A DNA stretch of 34,848 nucleotides from Clostridia bacterium DTU022 (GTDB lineage: Bacteria > Bacillota > Dethiobacteria > DTU022). Shown here piece after piece: positions 15,720-22,843 of the stretch. The stretch's first letter is position 1; the number at the start of each line of letters is the position of its first letter. A model generated the notes under the pieces. That model worked only from the letters and a program-made list of their open reading frames with translations. It had not been told where the DNA came from and did not search any database. The translations under genes and the position numbers were made by a program. The stretch lies in contig LFRQ01000011.1 in assembly GCA_001512835.1 (NCBI GenBank), forward strand, positions 1-34,848, read 5' to 3'.

Positions 15720-16157
15720 CTATTGCTGATGCTCGGGATTCTCCTCTCCACTTTCTTCTTCGAGAGCCATCTCTGCCGCCGGCTCGGCCCGGTCTGCTTC
15801 TCCTGCGGCGGCGGGGACCATCATTTCCCGGGCGTAGCGGTAGTAGGCCCACTCCACCACTCCCACCACGGCGGCGGCGGCCAGCACCGCGCCAGCGGTA
15901 AGGGGCTCCTGGACGAAGGCGCTGGCAAGGCTGTACACAATGGCCGCCAGGATAAAGTTGCCGATGGCCGCGGCAACGGATCCGAAGCGGGGCTGCAGAA
16001 AGAGGTCGCCGACGAAGTAGAGGACCAGGGTGGCAAACAGAGCGATGACCAGGGAACTGGACAGAGGTACTGAAGGTACCAGCAGGTAGGTGAAGAAGAT
16101 AATGGTTATGGCAGCCAGGTAGATATACTTGATAATTAGCGGGCGAATATGTTCCAA
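15720..16157 (-). CDS. DUF2512 family membrane protein (YndM-like)
   Basis: The 145-residue protein has four predicted membrane helices (about 8-27, 33-50, 60-80, 88-106) and a charged, acidic, alanine-rich cytoplasmic tail (from about 118). The HIRPLIIKYIYLAAITIIF opening is characteristic of DUF2512, a small Bacillus/Clostridia membrane family of unknown function. The TTG at 16157 was chosen because AAGGGGGTGA lies 5 bases upstream; a GTG at 16178 is possible but lacks an RBS. It precedes the YtpB-like gene in the same direction with a gap of about 100 bases that holds a weak hairpin. Confidence 0.82.
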   Translation of the reverse strand: MEHIRPLIIKYIYLAAITIIFFTYLLVPSVPLSSSLVIALFATLVLYFVGDLFLQPRFGSVAAAIGNFILAAIVYSLASAFVQEPLTAGAVLAAAAVVGVVEWAYYRYAREMMVPAAAGEADRAEPAAEMALEEESGEENPEHQQ

Positions 16158-16246
16158 GGTGTTCACCCCCTTCCTCACCTATTACTCTTCCCCTCCGGAA
16201 GGGGGATCATTCTTCTGCCGCCAATTTTTTCTCCAGATATATGGGT

Positions 16247-16354
16247 GGGACGGTTTTTCTGAATATATGTCATTACCTATATCGGATATCGGAGGGACGG
16301 TTTTTGTGATATATGTCATTACATTATCGGGAGAACGGTTCTGCTGACATCATT
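16247..16354 (+). repeat. Family B repeats, three tandem units
   Basis: The unit GGGACGGTTTTT-(C/G)TGAATATATGTCATTAC occurs at 16247-16276 and, nearly identical, at 16294-16322; a shorter relative (GAACGGTTCTG ... CATCATT) lies at 16329-16354. Spacing of the units is 47 and 35 bases. The core matches family B elsewhere in the window. Confidence 0.78.
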
Positions 16355-16460
16355 GGGGGGACGTCCCCTTAGACTCATCCCATATGCAAGCCATAGCGGG
16401 ACATGCTGACCAGGCGGGGCCAGGTTGAGCCAAAATCAGCGTCCCCCCGGCTCACTCAAA

Positions 16461-16490
16461 GTTGACAAAGTTGACGTGCCTGGCACCGAA
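16461..16490 (+). repeat. Family C dispersed repeat, single copy
   Basis: GTTGACAAAGTTGACG followed by TGCCTGGCACCGAA. It is almost identical to the unit at 19084-19113 (one base different). The second half contains the inverted pair TGCC/GGCA. Confidence 0.8.
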
Positions 16491-16752
16491 AGTCACTAGG
16501 CGGGGAAGAGGAGAGGAAATTGGCTCCCTGGCGGGGAAAATAGTTGCCGGGGAGAGAGCAAGCCCGCAGAGACGAAGACGGAGGAGCGGGGGCGTTTTCC
16601 GTTATTCCCGGGTTTTCCCCGGGGTTTCGGCTTCCGGAGGAGATAGTATTTGCCGCAGTAACGGCTGCAATTCAATTATGGTTTAGGGGGTTTTCGTCAT
16701 CAGCGTACCACGAGCAGATTTTTGGCAGGGGCTGGCCCGGGGGGCACCCATC

Positions 16753-17397
16753 ATGCTGGGCTATCTACCCATCGGCTTTGCCTTCGGGGTCCTGGCTTCG
16801 TCGGCGGGGATCAGCCCGGGAGAGGCCACGGCCATGTCTGTACTGGTCTTCGCCGGTTCGGCGCAGCTGGTTGCAGTTCAACTGCTGGGGAGTGCCGCCG
16901 GAGCGGCTACCCTGGTGATTACCGTTTTTCTCATCAACCTGCGCCACCTGCTGATGAGCGCCTCCCTGGCGCCCTTCCTGTCCCGTTTAAAAAGCTGGCA
17001 GCAGGCTCTTTTCTGCTTCCAGCTGACGGACGAGACCTTTGCCGTACACAGCACGGTATTTCGGAGCCGGGGCGTTCCCTCCACCGTCTCTCTGTTTGCC
17101 GTCAACGTTTCCGCGCACCTGGCCTGGATTGCCAGCTCCTTCTTGGGGGCTTGGGTGGGACACGGCTTGACCCTGGACACCGCCGTCCTGGGCCTGGACT
17201 ACGCCCTGCCGGCCATGTTCATTGCTTTGCTGGTCCTGCAGCTTCAGGACCTCCGCCGGGGCCTTATTGCTCTCCTGGCCGCCGGTTTTTCGCTGTTCTT
17301 CTTTTTGGCGGGACTGGGACACTGGCATATTATCCTGGCCACCGTGGCCGCCTCCACGGCGGGACTCTTTCTTTTTCCGGAGAGGAGCGAGGAATGA
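16753..17397 (+). CDS. azlC: AzlC family branched-chain amino acid exporter, large subunit
   Basis: AzlC with AzlD forms a membrane exporter of branched-chain amino acids and analogues. The 214 residues show several membrane helices and the family pattern GYLPIGFAFGVLA ... SVLVFAGSAQ ... LINLRHLLMSASLAPFL. The frame is open upstream to 16688, and FWQGLARGAPIM before the annotated ATG is typical AzlC sequence, so the real protein is about 18 residues longer. AGGGGG (16685-16690) is followed 5 bases later by GTC (16696) and then ATC, not by a standard start codon. Either a rare start is used or a GTG start has mutated. The stop overlaps the azlD start as ATGA. Confidence 0.92.
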   Translation: MLGYLPIGFAFGVLASSAGISPGEATAMSVLVFAGSAQLVAVQLLGSAAGAATLVITVFLINLRHLLMSASLAPFLSRLKSWQQALFCFQLTDETFAVHSTVFRSRGVPSTVSLFAVNVSAHLAWIASSFLGAWVGHGLTLDTAVLGLDYALPAMFIALLVLQLQDLRRGLIALLAAGFSLFFFLAGLGHWHIILATVAASTAGLFLFPERSEE

Positions 17398-17720
17398 AGA
17401 TGGAAGGACTGCTGCCGGTCATCCTGCTGATGGCCCTGGTTACCTACCTGCCCCGGGTGCTCCCGGCCCTTTTCCTATCCCGGGTCCGGCTGCCGCGCCT
17501 CCTGGAGCGCTGGCTGGCCTCCATACCCGTGGCCGTGCTGGCCGCCCTCCTGGCGCCGGCTCTGTTTGCCCCCGAAGGCCACCTGGAGACCGGCCTGGCT
17601 GAAAACCCCGGCCTATGGATCTCCCTGCCGGTGTTTCTGGTGGCTTTTTTAACGCGCAATCTTTTTGCTACCGTTGTATCCGGGATGGCCCTGATGGCGC
17701 TAGGGAGATTTCTCCTGTAG
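17394..17720 (+). CDS. azlD: AzlD domain protein, small subunit of the exporter
   Basis: The 108-residue protein has four membrane helices and the AzlD pattern (LVTYLPRVLPALFLSR near the N-terminus, AFLTRNLFATVVSGM near the C-terminus). It is the obligate partner of AzlC. The start overlaps the azlC stop by four bases (ATGA), with GAGGAGCGAGG upstream, so translation is coupled. Its 3' end overlaps the end of the convergent hypothetical gene by 21 bases, with no room for a terminator. Confidence 0.93.
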   Translation: MKMEGLLPVILLMALVTYLPRVLPALFLSRVRLPRLLERWLASIPVAVLAALLAPALFAPEGHLETGLAENPGLWISLPVFLVAFLTRNLFATVVSGMALMALGRFLL

Positions 17721-18263
17721 GCTCTGGTGCAGCTTGGCTTTCAGCTCTTCCAGCTCTGTGGATAGTTTTTCGTGCAGCCGGCGAAGGGTTTCTTTCCAGA
17801 GAGGGTGGCGGTCCAGGTTGACCCCGGCCACGGCGGAGCCTGATATTCCGGCTTCCCGCAGGGTGGCCAGGAGCGCGGCGCGGTCTTGGAGGAGCCTGGC
17901 CCGCTCCGCCTTCAGCTGCTCCCGGTAGCGGCGGTTAAAATCCAGGAGCAACTCGGGACCGGGTCCCAGACCGTATGTCTCCTGCATCCGGCGAAAGGCT
18001 TCCGCCAGCCGGTAGCAGTTGTCCGGCGCGGCCCCCTTCAGCAGTTCTTCCAGGAAAGAGCGGACCGCCCCGGACTGGGCTTCCCGGGGGTAGCGGCTCA
18101 CGCTTTCCAGGATGCGCTCCAGGTTGGCGCGGCCCTCCAGGTACGCCCGGGCCAGCGTTCTGGCCGCTTGCAGGTACTGCTCGTGCTTTGCCGACGGATC
18201 CGGCTTGGAAAGGTTGGCGGTCCTCTCCATGGCCAGCTCCAGGGAGGACTTGATTTTATCCAT
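17700..18263 (-). CDS. Hypothetical helical protein, 187 aa
   Basis: I do not recognise this protein. It is charged and nearly all helical, with a probable coiled coil near the C-terminus (residues about 115-180, ERARLLQDRAALLATL ... LHEKLSTELEELKAKL). There is no signal peptide or membrane segment. The ATG at 18263 has GGGGTGAT 7 bases upstream; the frame stays open to 18314. It is divergent from the MBL hydrolase gene (73-base gap containing the palindrome TATGATATCATA at 18285-18296, which supplies a TATGAT -10-like hexamer on each strand) and its end overlaps azlD by 21 bases. Codon use resembles the neighbours, so it is probably a real gene. Confidence 0.72.
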   Translation of the reverse strand: MDKIKSSLELAMERTANLSKPDPSAKHEQYLQAARTLARAYLEGRANLERILESVSRYPREAQSGAVRSFLEELLKGAAPDNCYRLAEAFRRMQETYGLGPGPELLLDFNRRYREQLKAERARLLQDRAALLATLREAGISGSAVAGVNLDRHPLWKETLRRLHEKLSTELEELKAKLHQSLQEKSP

Positions 18264-18336
18264 GCTGTGGATCACCCCGCAAATTATGATATCATATCTC
18301 TGGGTGGGAGACAATCACGGCCAAGGGAGGAGTAAG

Positions 18337-19026
18337 ATGAAAATAGCGGATCAGATATACGGGTACTTCTGGCGGGGACGGGGGAATAATTGCAACAGCT
18401 ACCTGATTGCCGGAGAGAAGAATATTCTCATCGATCCCGGCCACGTATTCAACGAATTTGGGGAAAACTGCCTGCAGATGCTGGCCCGCGAGCTGAACCG
18501 GGACGGGTTTAATTTTGAGGATATCGACCTTATTCTATGCACCCACGGCCATCCCGATCACAGCCAGGGGGCGGGGCTGGTGCGCAAAGCCGGCGACGCC
18601 TTGATGGCCATTCATGAGCTGGAGGAGCCTTTTCTCCAAGCGGCGGCGGACTACCTGCAGTCCAGGGGGGTAGAAGAAGGAGACGCCTCCCTGGCCCCCG
18701 ACTTCTACCTGCAGGAGGGGGAGCTGCTGGCGGGCCGGGAAAAAGCCCTGTCTTTAAAAGTGATCCATACCCCCGGGCACTCCCCGGGCGCCGTCTGTTT
18801 TTACCTGCCCGAGCCGGGAGTCCTCTTCTCCGGGGATACCGTTTTCAGGAGCAGCATCGGCCGGCACGACCTCCCCGGCGGCAGCCTGGAAGAGCTGAAA
18901 GCCAGCATTGACAAGCTGGCACAGCTAGACCCCGTGGAACTGCTCCTGCCCGGCCACATGGGCATGGTGGCCGGAAAAGAGCGGGTGCAGGAAAACTTCC
19001 GCCTGGTCAAAGCTTTCTTCTTTTAA
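18337..19026 (+). CDS. MBL-fold metallo-hydrolase
   Basis: The 229-residue enzyme has the metallo-beta-lactamase fold with both metal sites: H70-x-H72-x-D74-H75 (THGHPDH), H148 in TPGHSPG, D167 in SGDTVF and H207 in PGHMG. This arrangement is that of the glyoxalase II-like hydrolases; substrate is unknown (thioester or other hydrolysable metabolite). GGGAGGAG lies 7 bases before the ATG. It is monocistronic, divergent from the helical hypothetical. Family C repeats start about 10 bases after the stop. Confidence 0.93.
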   Translation: MKIADQIYGYFWRGRGNNCNSYLIAGEKNILIDPGHVFNEFGENCLQMLARELNRDGFNFEDIDLILCTHGHPDHSQGAGLVRKAGDALMAIHELEEPFLQAAADYLQSRGVEEGDASLAPDFYLQEGELLAGREKALSLKVIHTPGHSPGAVCFYLPEPGVLFSGDTVFRSSIGRHDLPGGSLEELKASIDKLAQLDPVELLLPGHMGMVAGKERVQENFRLVKAFFF

Positions 19027-19036
19027 TTCAAAAAAA

Positions 19037-19113
19037 GTTGACAAAGTTGCCGGGCCAGGCGCCATAATCAGAATTTTCAATCAAGTTGACAAAGTTGACG
19101 TGCCAGGCACCGA
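19037..19113 (+). repeat. Family C dispersed repeats, two copies
   Basis: GTTGACAAAGTTG occurs at 19037-19049 with a diverged second half (GGGCCAGGCGCC), then a complete unit GTTGACAAAGTTGACG plus TGCCAGGCACCGAA at 19084-19113. The latter differs from 16461-16490 by one base. An open frame reading into the GH130 gene from 19086 starts inside this repeat and is not its true start. Confidence 0.8.
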
Positions 19114-19217
19114 AGGAAAAGCGGGAAGGGTGTCGAATTGTTTCTGAGGAAGGCTCGACCAGAAAATTGGCAACAGTGCAATTAATATTATTTACCATAG
19201 CAAAAGGAGTGTTCCGG

Positions 19218-20177
19218 TTGTTCAGCGATCATCACAAGGAGGTCTTTAAGCGATTTAAAGGAAATCCGATTTTGACTCCAAAACACTGGCCGTACACGGT
19301 TAATGCCACTTTTAACCCTGCGGCGGTAAGACATGACGACGAGACCGTGCTCCTGGTCCGGGTGGAGGACTTGCGCGGCTTTTCCCACCTGACCTTTGCC
19401 CGGAGCCGAGACGGCTTAACCAACTGGCAGGTGGATGAGAAGCCGGCCCTGGTCCCCGAACCCGACTACGACGAGGAGCAGTGGGGAATCGAGGACCCCC
19501 GCATGGTCTGGCTGGAGGAGCAGCAGGAGTACGCCATTACCTACGTCTCCTTTTCCAAGGGCGGCCCCGTGGTCTCCCTGGCCTTGAGCAAGGATTTGAA
19601 AACTTTTCAGCGCCGGGGGGCGATGCTTCCTCCCGAGGACAAGGACGCTTCCCTCTTCCCGCGAAAGATTAATGACCGGTACGTTTTGATTCACCGGCCC
19701 ATCATCAGGGGGGAGGCCCATATCTGGATCTCCTTCTCCCCGGACCTGAAGCACTGGGGCGGCCACCGCATCCTGATTCCCGTCCGGCCGGGCTGGTGGG
19801 ACTGCACCCGGGTGGGGCTGGGCCCGCCGCCCATCGAAACGGACCTGGGCTGGCTGATTATTTATCACGGGGTCAGGGTGACCGTCTCCGGGAGCCTCTA
19901 CCGGGTCGGCCTGGCTCTGCTGGACCTGGAGGAGCCCTGGCGGATTATCAAGCGCAGCGACGGGTGGGTCTTTGGCCCTCAAGAGCCGTACGAGCGTCTC
20001 GGGGATGTGCCGGGGGTAACCTTCCCCACGGGGACCGTAGTCAACCCGGAAACCAAGGAACTGTTCATGTACTACGGCGCCGCCGATTCCTGTGTTTGCG
20101 TGGCTACGGCCAAGTTGGAGGATCTCCTTGATCTCTTGGTCTGTACCGGGAAAGAGGAGGGACGTTCCGGCAGATGA
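19218..20177 (+). CDS. Glycoside hydrolase family 130 (beta-mannoside phosphorylase-like)
   Basis: The 319-residue protein is a five-bladed beta-propeller of GH130, whose members phosphorolyse beta-mannosides to alpha-mannose 1-phosphate (or, in some branches, hydrolyse them). Visible family motifs are GNPILTP near 15, the NPAAV segment near 33, LLVRVEDLRG near 45-54 and the conserved E92-D93-P94-R95 with the acid residue. Acceptor specificity cannot be read directly. The TTG at 19218 was chosen because AAAAGGAG lies 8 bases upstream; the longer frame starts in a family C repeat. Its stop overlaps the GT4 start (ATGA), so the two are translationally coupled. It opens a mannose-phosphate gene cluster. 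Confidence 0.93.
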   Translation: MFSDHHKEVFKRFKGNPILTPKHWPYTVNATFNPAAVRHDDETVLLVRVEDLRGFSHLTFARSRDGLTNWQVDEKPALVPEPDYDEEQWGIEDPRMVWLEEQQEYAITYVSFSKGGPVVSLALSKDLKTFQRRGAMLPPEDKDASLFPRKINDRYVLIHRPIIRGEAHIWISFSPDLKHWGGHRILIPVRPGWWDCTRVGLGPPPIETDLGWLIIYHGVRVTVSGSLYRVGLALLDLEEPWRIIKRSDGWVFGPQEPYERLGDVPGVTFPTGTVVNPETKELFMYYGAADSCVCVATAKLEDLLDLLVCTGKEEGRSGR

Positions 20178-21199
20178 TGAAGATTGCCATCCTGGCCCCC
20201 ATTGCCTGGCGCACCCCGCCTCGGCACTACGGGCCGTGGGAGTGGGTGGCCAGCCTGCTCACCGAAGGGCTGGTAAAACGGGGGGTGGAGGCAACCCTTT
20301 TTGCCACCGGGGATTCCCAGACGGCAGCGGAGCTGGTCTGGACCGCTCCCCGTCCTTACGAAGAAGACAAGACTCTGGATCCCAAGGTCTGGGAGTGCCT
20401 GCACATCTCCCGGGTCTTTGAAGAGGCGGAGCGCTTTGACCTGATTCATAACCACTTCGATTTTTTGCCCTTGACCTACTCCGCCCTGGTGCGGACACCC
20501 GTGGTGACCACTATCCACGGCTTTTCGTCGCCCAAGATCCTGCCCGTTTATCAGAAGTACAACGGCAGCACCTATTACGTCTCCATTAGCCAGGCGGATC
20601 GCCATCCCAGCCTGGATTACATCGCCACCGTTTATCACGGGATCCCCCTGGAAAATTACCCCTTCCAGGAGACCCCGGGAGACTACCTCCTTTTCCTGGG
20701 GAGGATCCACCGGGACAAGGGGACCTATGAGGCCATCCAGCTGGCCCGCTCCACGGGGCTGCCCCTGCTGATTGCCGGGATCATCCAGGACCAGGATTAT
20801 TTCGACAGCCAGGTCGCTCCGCACCTGGACGGCGAGCAGATCCGCTATATCGGCCCCGTGGGGCCGGAGGCCAAGGGCGCCCTCCTTTCCAGGGCTCTGG
20901 CTCTGGTGCACCTGATCAATTTTGACGAGCCTTTCGGCCTGAGCGTGGTGGAATCCATGGCCTGCGGCACCCCCGTCATTGCCGTAAAGCGCGGCTCCAT
21001 GGCGGAGTTGATCCTGGACGGCAAGACCGGCTTTCTCATCGACCATCCCGGCCAGGCCGCCGACCGGGTAAAAGAGTTGTCGCAGCTGGATCGCCGCGCC
21101 TGCCGGGAACACGTGGAGAAAAATTTTACCGTGGACAAGATGGTGGACGGCTACCTGGAAGTCTACCGAAAAATCCTTGCCCGGCAAGGGGCATCCTAA
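20174..21199 (+). CDS. Glycosyltransferase family 4 (GT-B fold)
   Basis: The 341-residue protein is a GT4 retaining glycosyltransferase. The N-terminal Rossmann half begins KIAILAPIAWRTPPRHYGPWEW with the glycine-rich acceptor loop; the C-terminal donor half has FLGRIHRDKGTYEAI and the EX7E motif E252-PFGLSVV-E260 followed by MACGTPVIA. It transfers a nucleotide-activated sugar, plausibly GDP-mannose made by the neighbouring enzymes; donor and acceptor are inferred. It is cytosolic. The start overlaps the GH130 stop by four bases. A small GGAAGC/GCTTCC hairpin without T-run follows (21204-21220). Confidence 0.93.
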   Translation: MMKIAILAPIAWRTPPRHYGPWEWVASLLTEGLVKRGVEATLFATGDSQTAAELVWTAPRPYEEDKTLDPKVWECLHISRVFEEAERFDLIHNHFDFLPLTYSALVRTPVVTTIHGFSSPKILPVYQKYNGSTYYVSISQADRHPSLDYIATVYHGIPLENYPFQETPGDYLLFLGRIHRDKGTYEAIQLARSTGLPLLIAGIIQDQDYFDSQVAPHLDGEQIRYIGPVGPEAKGALLSRALALVHLINFDEPFGLSVVESMACGTPVIAVKRGSMAELILDGKTGFLIDHPGQAADRVKELSQLDRRACREHVEKNFTVDKMVDGYLEVYRKILARQGAS

Positions 21200-21390
21200 A
21201 CCCGGAAGCGGCCGGCTTCCCCTCCCAACTCCACCCCTTACACCCCAGTACTCCAAGTTGCTGCAACCGGGAGCAGCCGGCCGCCCCGCAAACCGCCCTC
21301 TTCCTGAGCCACCCTTCTTCTGCCCCGGCCCTGCCCGGCGCCGGCAGAGGAAGACGGCCCCGTCCGGGAGGAAGGGGCGGGAGAAGCGAT

Positions 21391-21419
21391 TTGCTAAATT
21401 GTTCCCAACCGTATAAAAT
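21391..21419 (+). promoter_or_regulatory. Candidate promoter for manC operon
   Basis: TTGCTA (21391-21396), 17 bases, TAAAAT (21414-21419), about 20 bases before the manC start codon; an overlapping TATAAA at 15-base spacing is the alternative. It would start the manC-mutase-GH4 group separately from GH130-GT4. The short leader is consistent with the AGGGAGTGAT RBS. Confidence 0.5.
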
Positions 21420-21439
21420 TTACCGCAGGGAGTGATTCT

Positions 21440-22840
21440 ATGTACGCAGTGATCCTGGCCGGAGGCAGCGGAACGCGCTTGTGGCCTCTGAGCCGAGAGC
21501 ATTATCCCAAGCAGTACCTGGATTTGGGCCTTACCGGGCGCAGCCTCTTCCAGGAGACCATATACCGGACCCTGGCCGCTTCCATCGCCCGGGAGCGCCT
21601 CCTGGTGGTGACCCACCGGGATCAGGAAGGGAGCATTCTCCTCCAGCTAAAATCCATGGACGTGGGCCCGCTGACCATCTTGAAGGAGCCCTGCTCGCGA
21701 AATACCGCCCCGGCCATCGGCCTGGCTGCCTGGGAGCTGTACCGCCGGGAGGGGGAGGGGGCCGTCATGGCTGTTCTCCCCGCGGATCACCTGGTTCCCG
21801 ATTACCGGCAGTTTGCCGCCCTCCTGGAGCAGGGGAGGCAGGCGGCGGAGCAGCACGGGCTGGTAACTTTCGGCGTGCGCCCCACGTACCCGGAGACGGG
21901 ATACGGCTACATCCGCTGCGGAACGCCCCTGGGGCCGGAGCTCTACCGGGTGGAGCGCTTTGTGGAGAAGCCGGACCTGGAGACGGCGCGCCGGTATCTC
22001 CAGGACCGTCAATTCTTGTGGAACAGCGGCATGTTTGTCTTCCGGGTGGGGGAGCTAATCGCCCAGTACCGCCGCTATCTTCCGGAGATGGCCCAAGCCT
22101 TGGACCGGTTCATGGAAAGCGACGAAGAGGCCCGGGAGCAGATCTACGCGCAGCTGGAGTCCATCTCCATCGATTACGGCATCATGGAGAAGAGCGACCG
22201 GGTGGTGGTCATCCCCGCCGGGATAAGCTGGAGCGACGTGGGCAGTTGGGAGGCGGTCTACTCCGTCCTGCCCAAGGACGAGCAGGGGAACAGCATCTCC
22301 GGCCGGGCGCTGGCCGTGGAGACCCGGGACAGCCTGATCATCTCCCGCTCCCGGCTGGTAGGCACCGTGGGGGTGAGCAAGATGGTGGTGGTAGACACCG
22401 ATGACGCCCTGCTGGTCTGCGCCCGGGAGCGTTCCCAGGAGGTCAGGCGCGTGGTGGCAGCGCTGCAGGAGCGCGGCGCGCCGGAAGTCCAGGCCCATCC
22501 CACGGAGCACCGTCCCTGGGGCAGCTTTACCGTGCTGGAGGAGGGGGAGGGCTACAAGCTCAAGCGGCTGGAGGTGAACCCCGGGGAGCGCCTGAGCCTG
22601 CAGAGCCACCGCTACCGCAGCGAGCACTGGGTGGTGGTCCGGGGAGAGGGGCTGATTACCGTGGACCGGAAGCAGGTTACCCTCAAGCCGGGGGAGAGCA
22701 TCTTCATCCCCGCGGGAGCCCGCCACCGCTTGGAGAACCGGGGAACGGAGCGGCTGGTCCTCATCGAGGTTCAGACGGGGAGCTACTTTGGGGAAGACGA
22801 TATCCAGCGCTATGAAGATGATTATGGAAGAGAGGTTTGA
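21440..22840 (+). CDS. manC: Mannose-1-phosphate guanylyltransferase / mannose-6-phosphate isomerase
   Basis: The 466-residue bifunctional-type enzyme makes GDP-mannose from Man-1-P and GTP, and its cupin part may interconvert fructose-6-P and Man-6-P. The N-terminal nucleotidyltransferase has the signature GGSGTRLWPLSREHYPKQY (8-26), FVEKP near 174-178 and the DYGIMEK motif near 250. The C-terminal cupin (about 355-460) includes RPWGSFTVLEEG, QSHRYRSEHWVVVRGEG and FIPAGARHRLEN with metal-binding histidines. It lies 4 bases ahead of the mutase gene, an operon. Man-1-P could come from the mutase or from GH130 phosphorolysis. Confidence 0.97.
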   Translation: MYAVILAGGSGTRLWPLSREHYPKQYLDLGLTGRSLFQETIYRTLAASIARERLLVVTHRDQEGSILLQLKSMDVGPLTILKEPCSRNTAPAIGLAAWELYRREGEGAVMAVLPADHLVPDYRQFAALLEQGRQAAEQHGLVTFGVRPTYPETGYGYIRCGTPLGPELYRVERFVEKPDLETARRYLQDRQFLWNSGMFVFRVGELIAQYRRYLPEMAQALDRFMESDEEAREQIYAQLESISIDYGIMEKSDRVVVIPAGISWSDVGSWEAVYSVLPKDEQGNSISGRALAVETRDSLIISRSRLVGTVGVSKMVVVDTDDALLVCARERSQEVRRVVAALQERGAPEVQAHPTEHRPWGSFTVLEEGEGYKLKRLEVNPGERLSLQSHRYRSEHWVVVRGEGLITVDRKQVTLKPGESIFIPAGARHRLENRGTERLVLIEVQTGSYFGEDDIQRYEDDYGREV

Positions 22841-22843
22841 CCG

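Larger units (their letters stand above)
16158..16695. other. Intergenic region rich in family B and C repeats
   Basis: No gene is supported between the DUF2512 gene and azlC. The stretch holds three family B units (16247-16354), a perfect 12-base palindrome GGGGACGTCCCC (16357-16368), a 9-bp inverted pair GGGGGGACG / CGTCCCCCC (16355-16363 and 16440-16448), and one family C unit (16461-16490). An open frame from 16462 starts inside the family C repeat and is regarded as spurious. Confidence 0.6.

Noticed and set aside
15616-15852. N-terminal extension of the YtpB-like protein
   Set aside because: The upstream frame is arginine- and glycine-rich, overlaps the 3' end of the DUF2512 gene and runs through a hairpin; the TTG at 15615 has a proper RBS and gives the usual family length.
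16462-16686. ORF beginning MTKLTCLAPK
   Set aside because: Its start and first residues are encoded by a family C repeat (the same peptide start appears at 19086), and no coding signal follows.
20072-21616. Long minus-strand ORF (514 codons) across GH130, GT4 and manC
   Set aside because: It spans three well-supported plus-strand genes and their gaps, shows no recognisable domain, and reflects the GC-rich third-position bias of the other strand.
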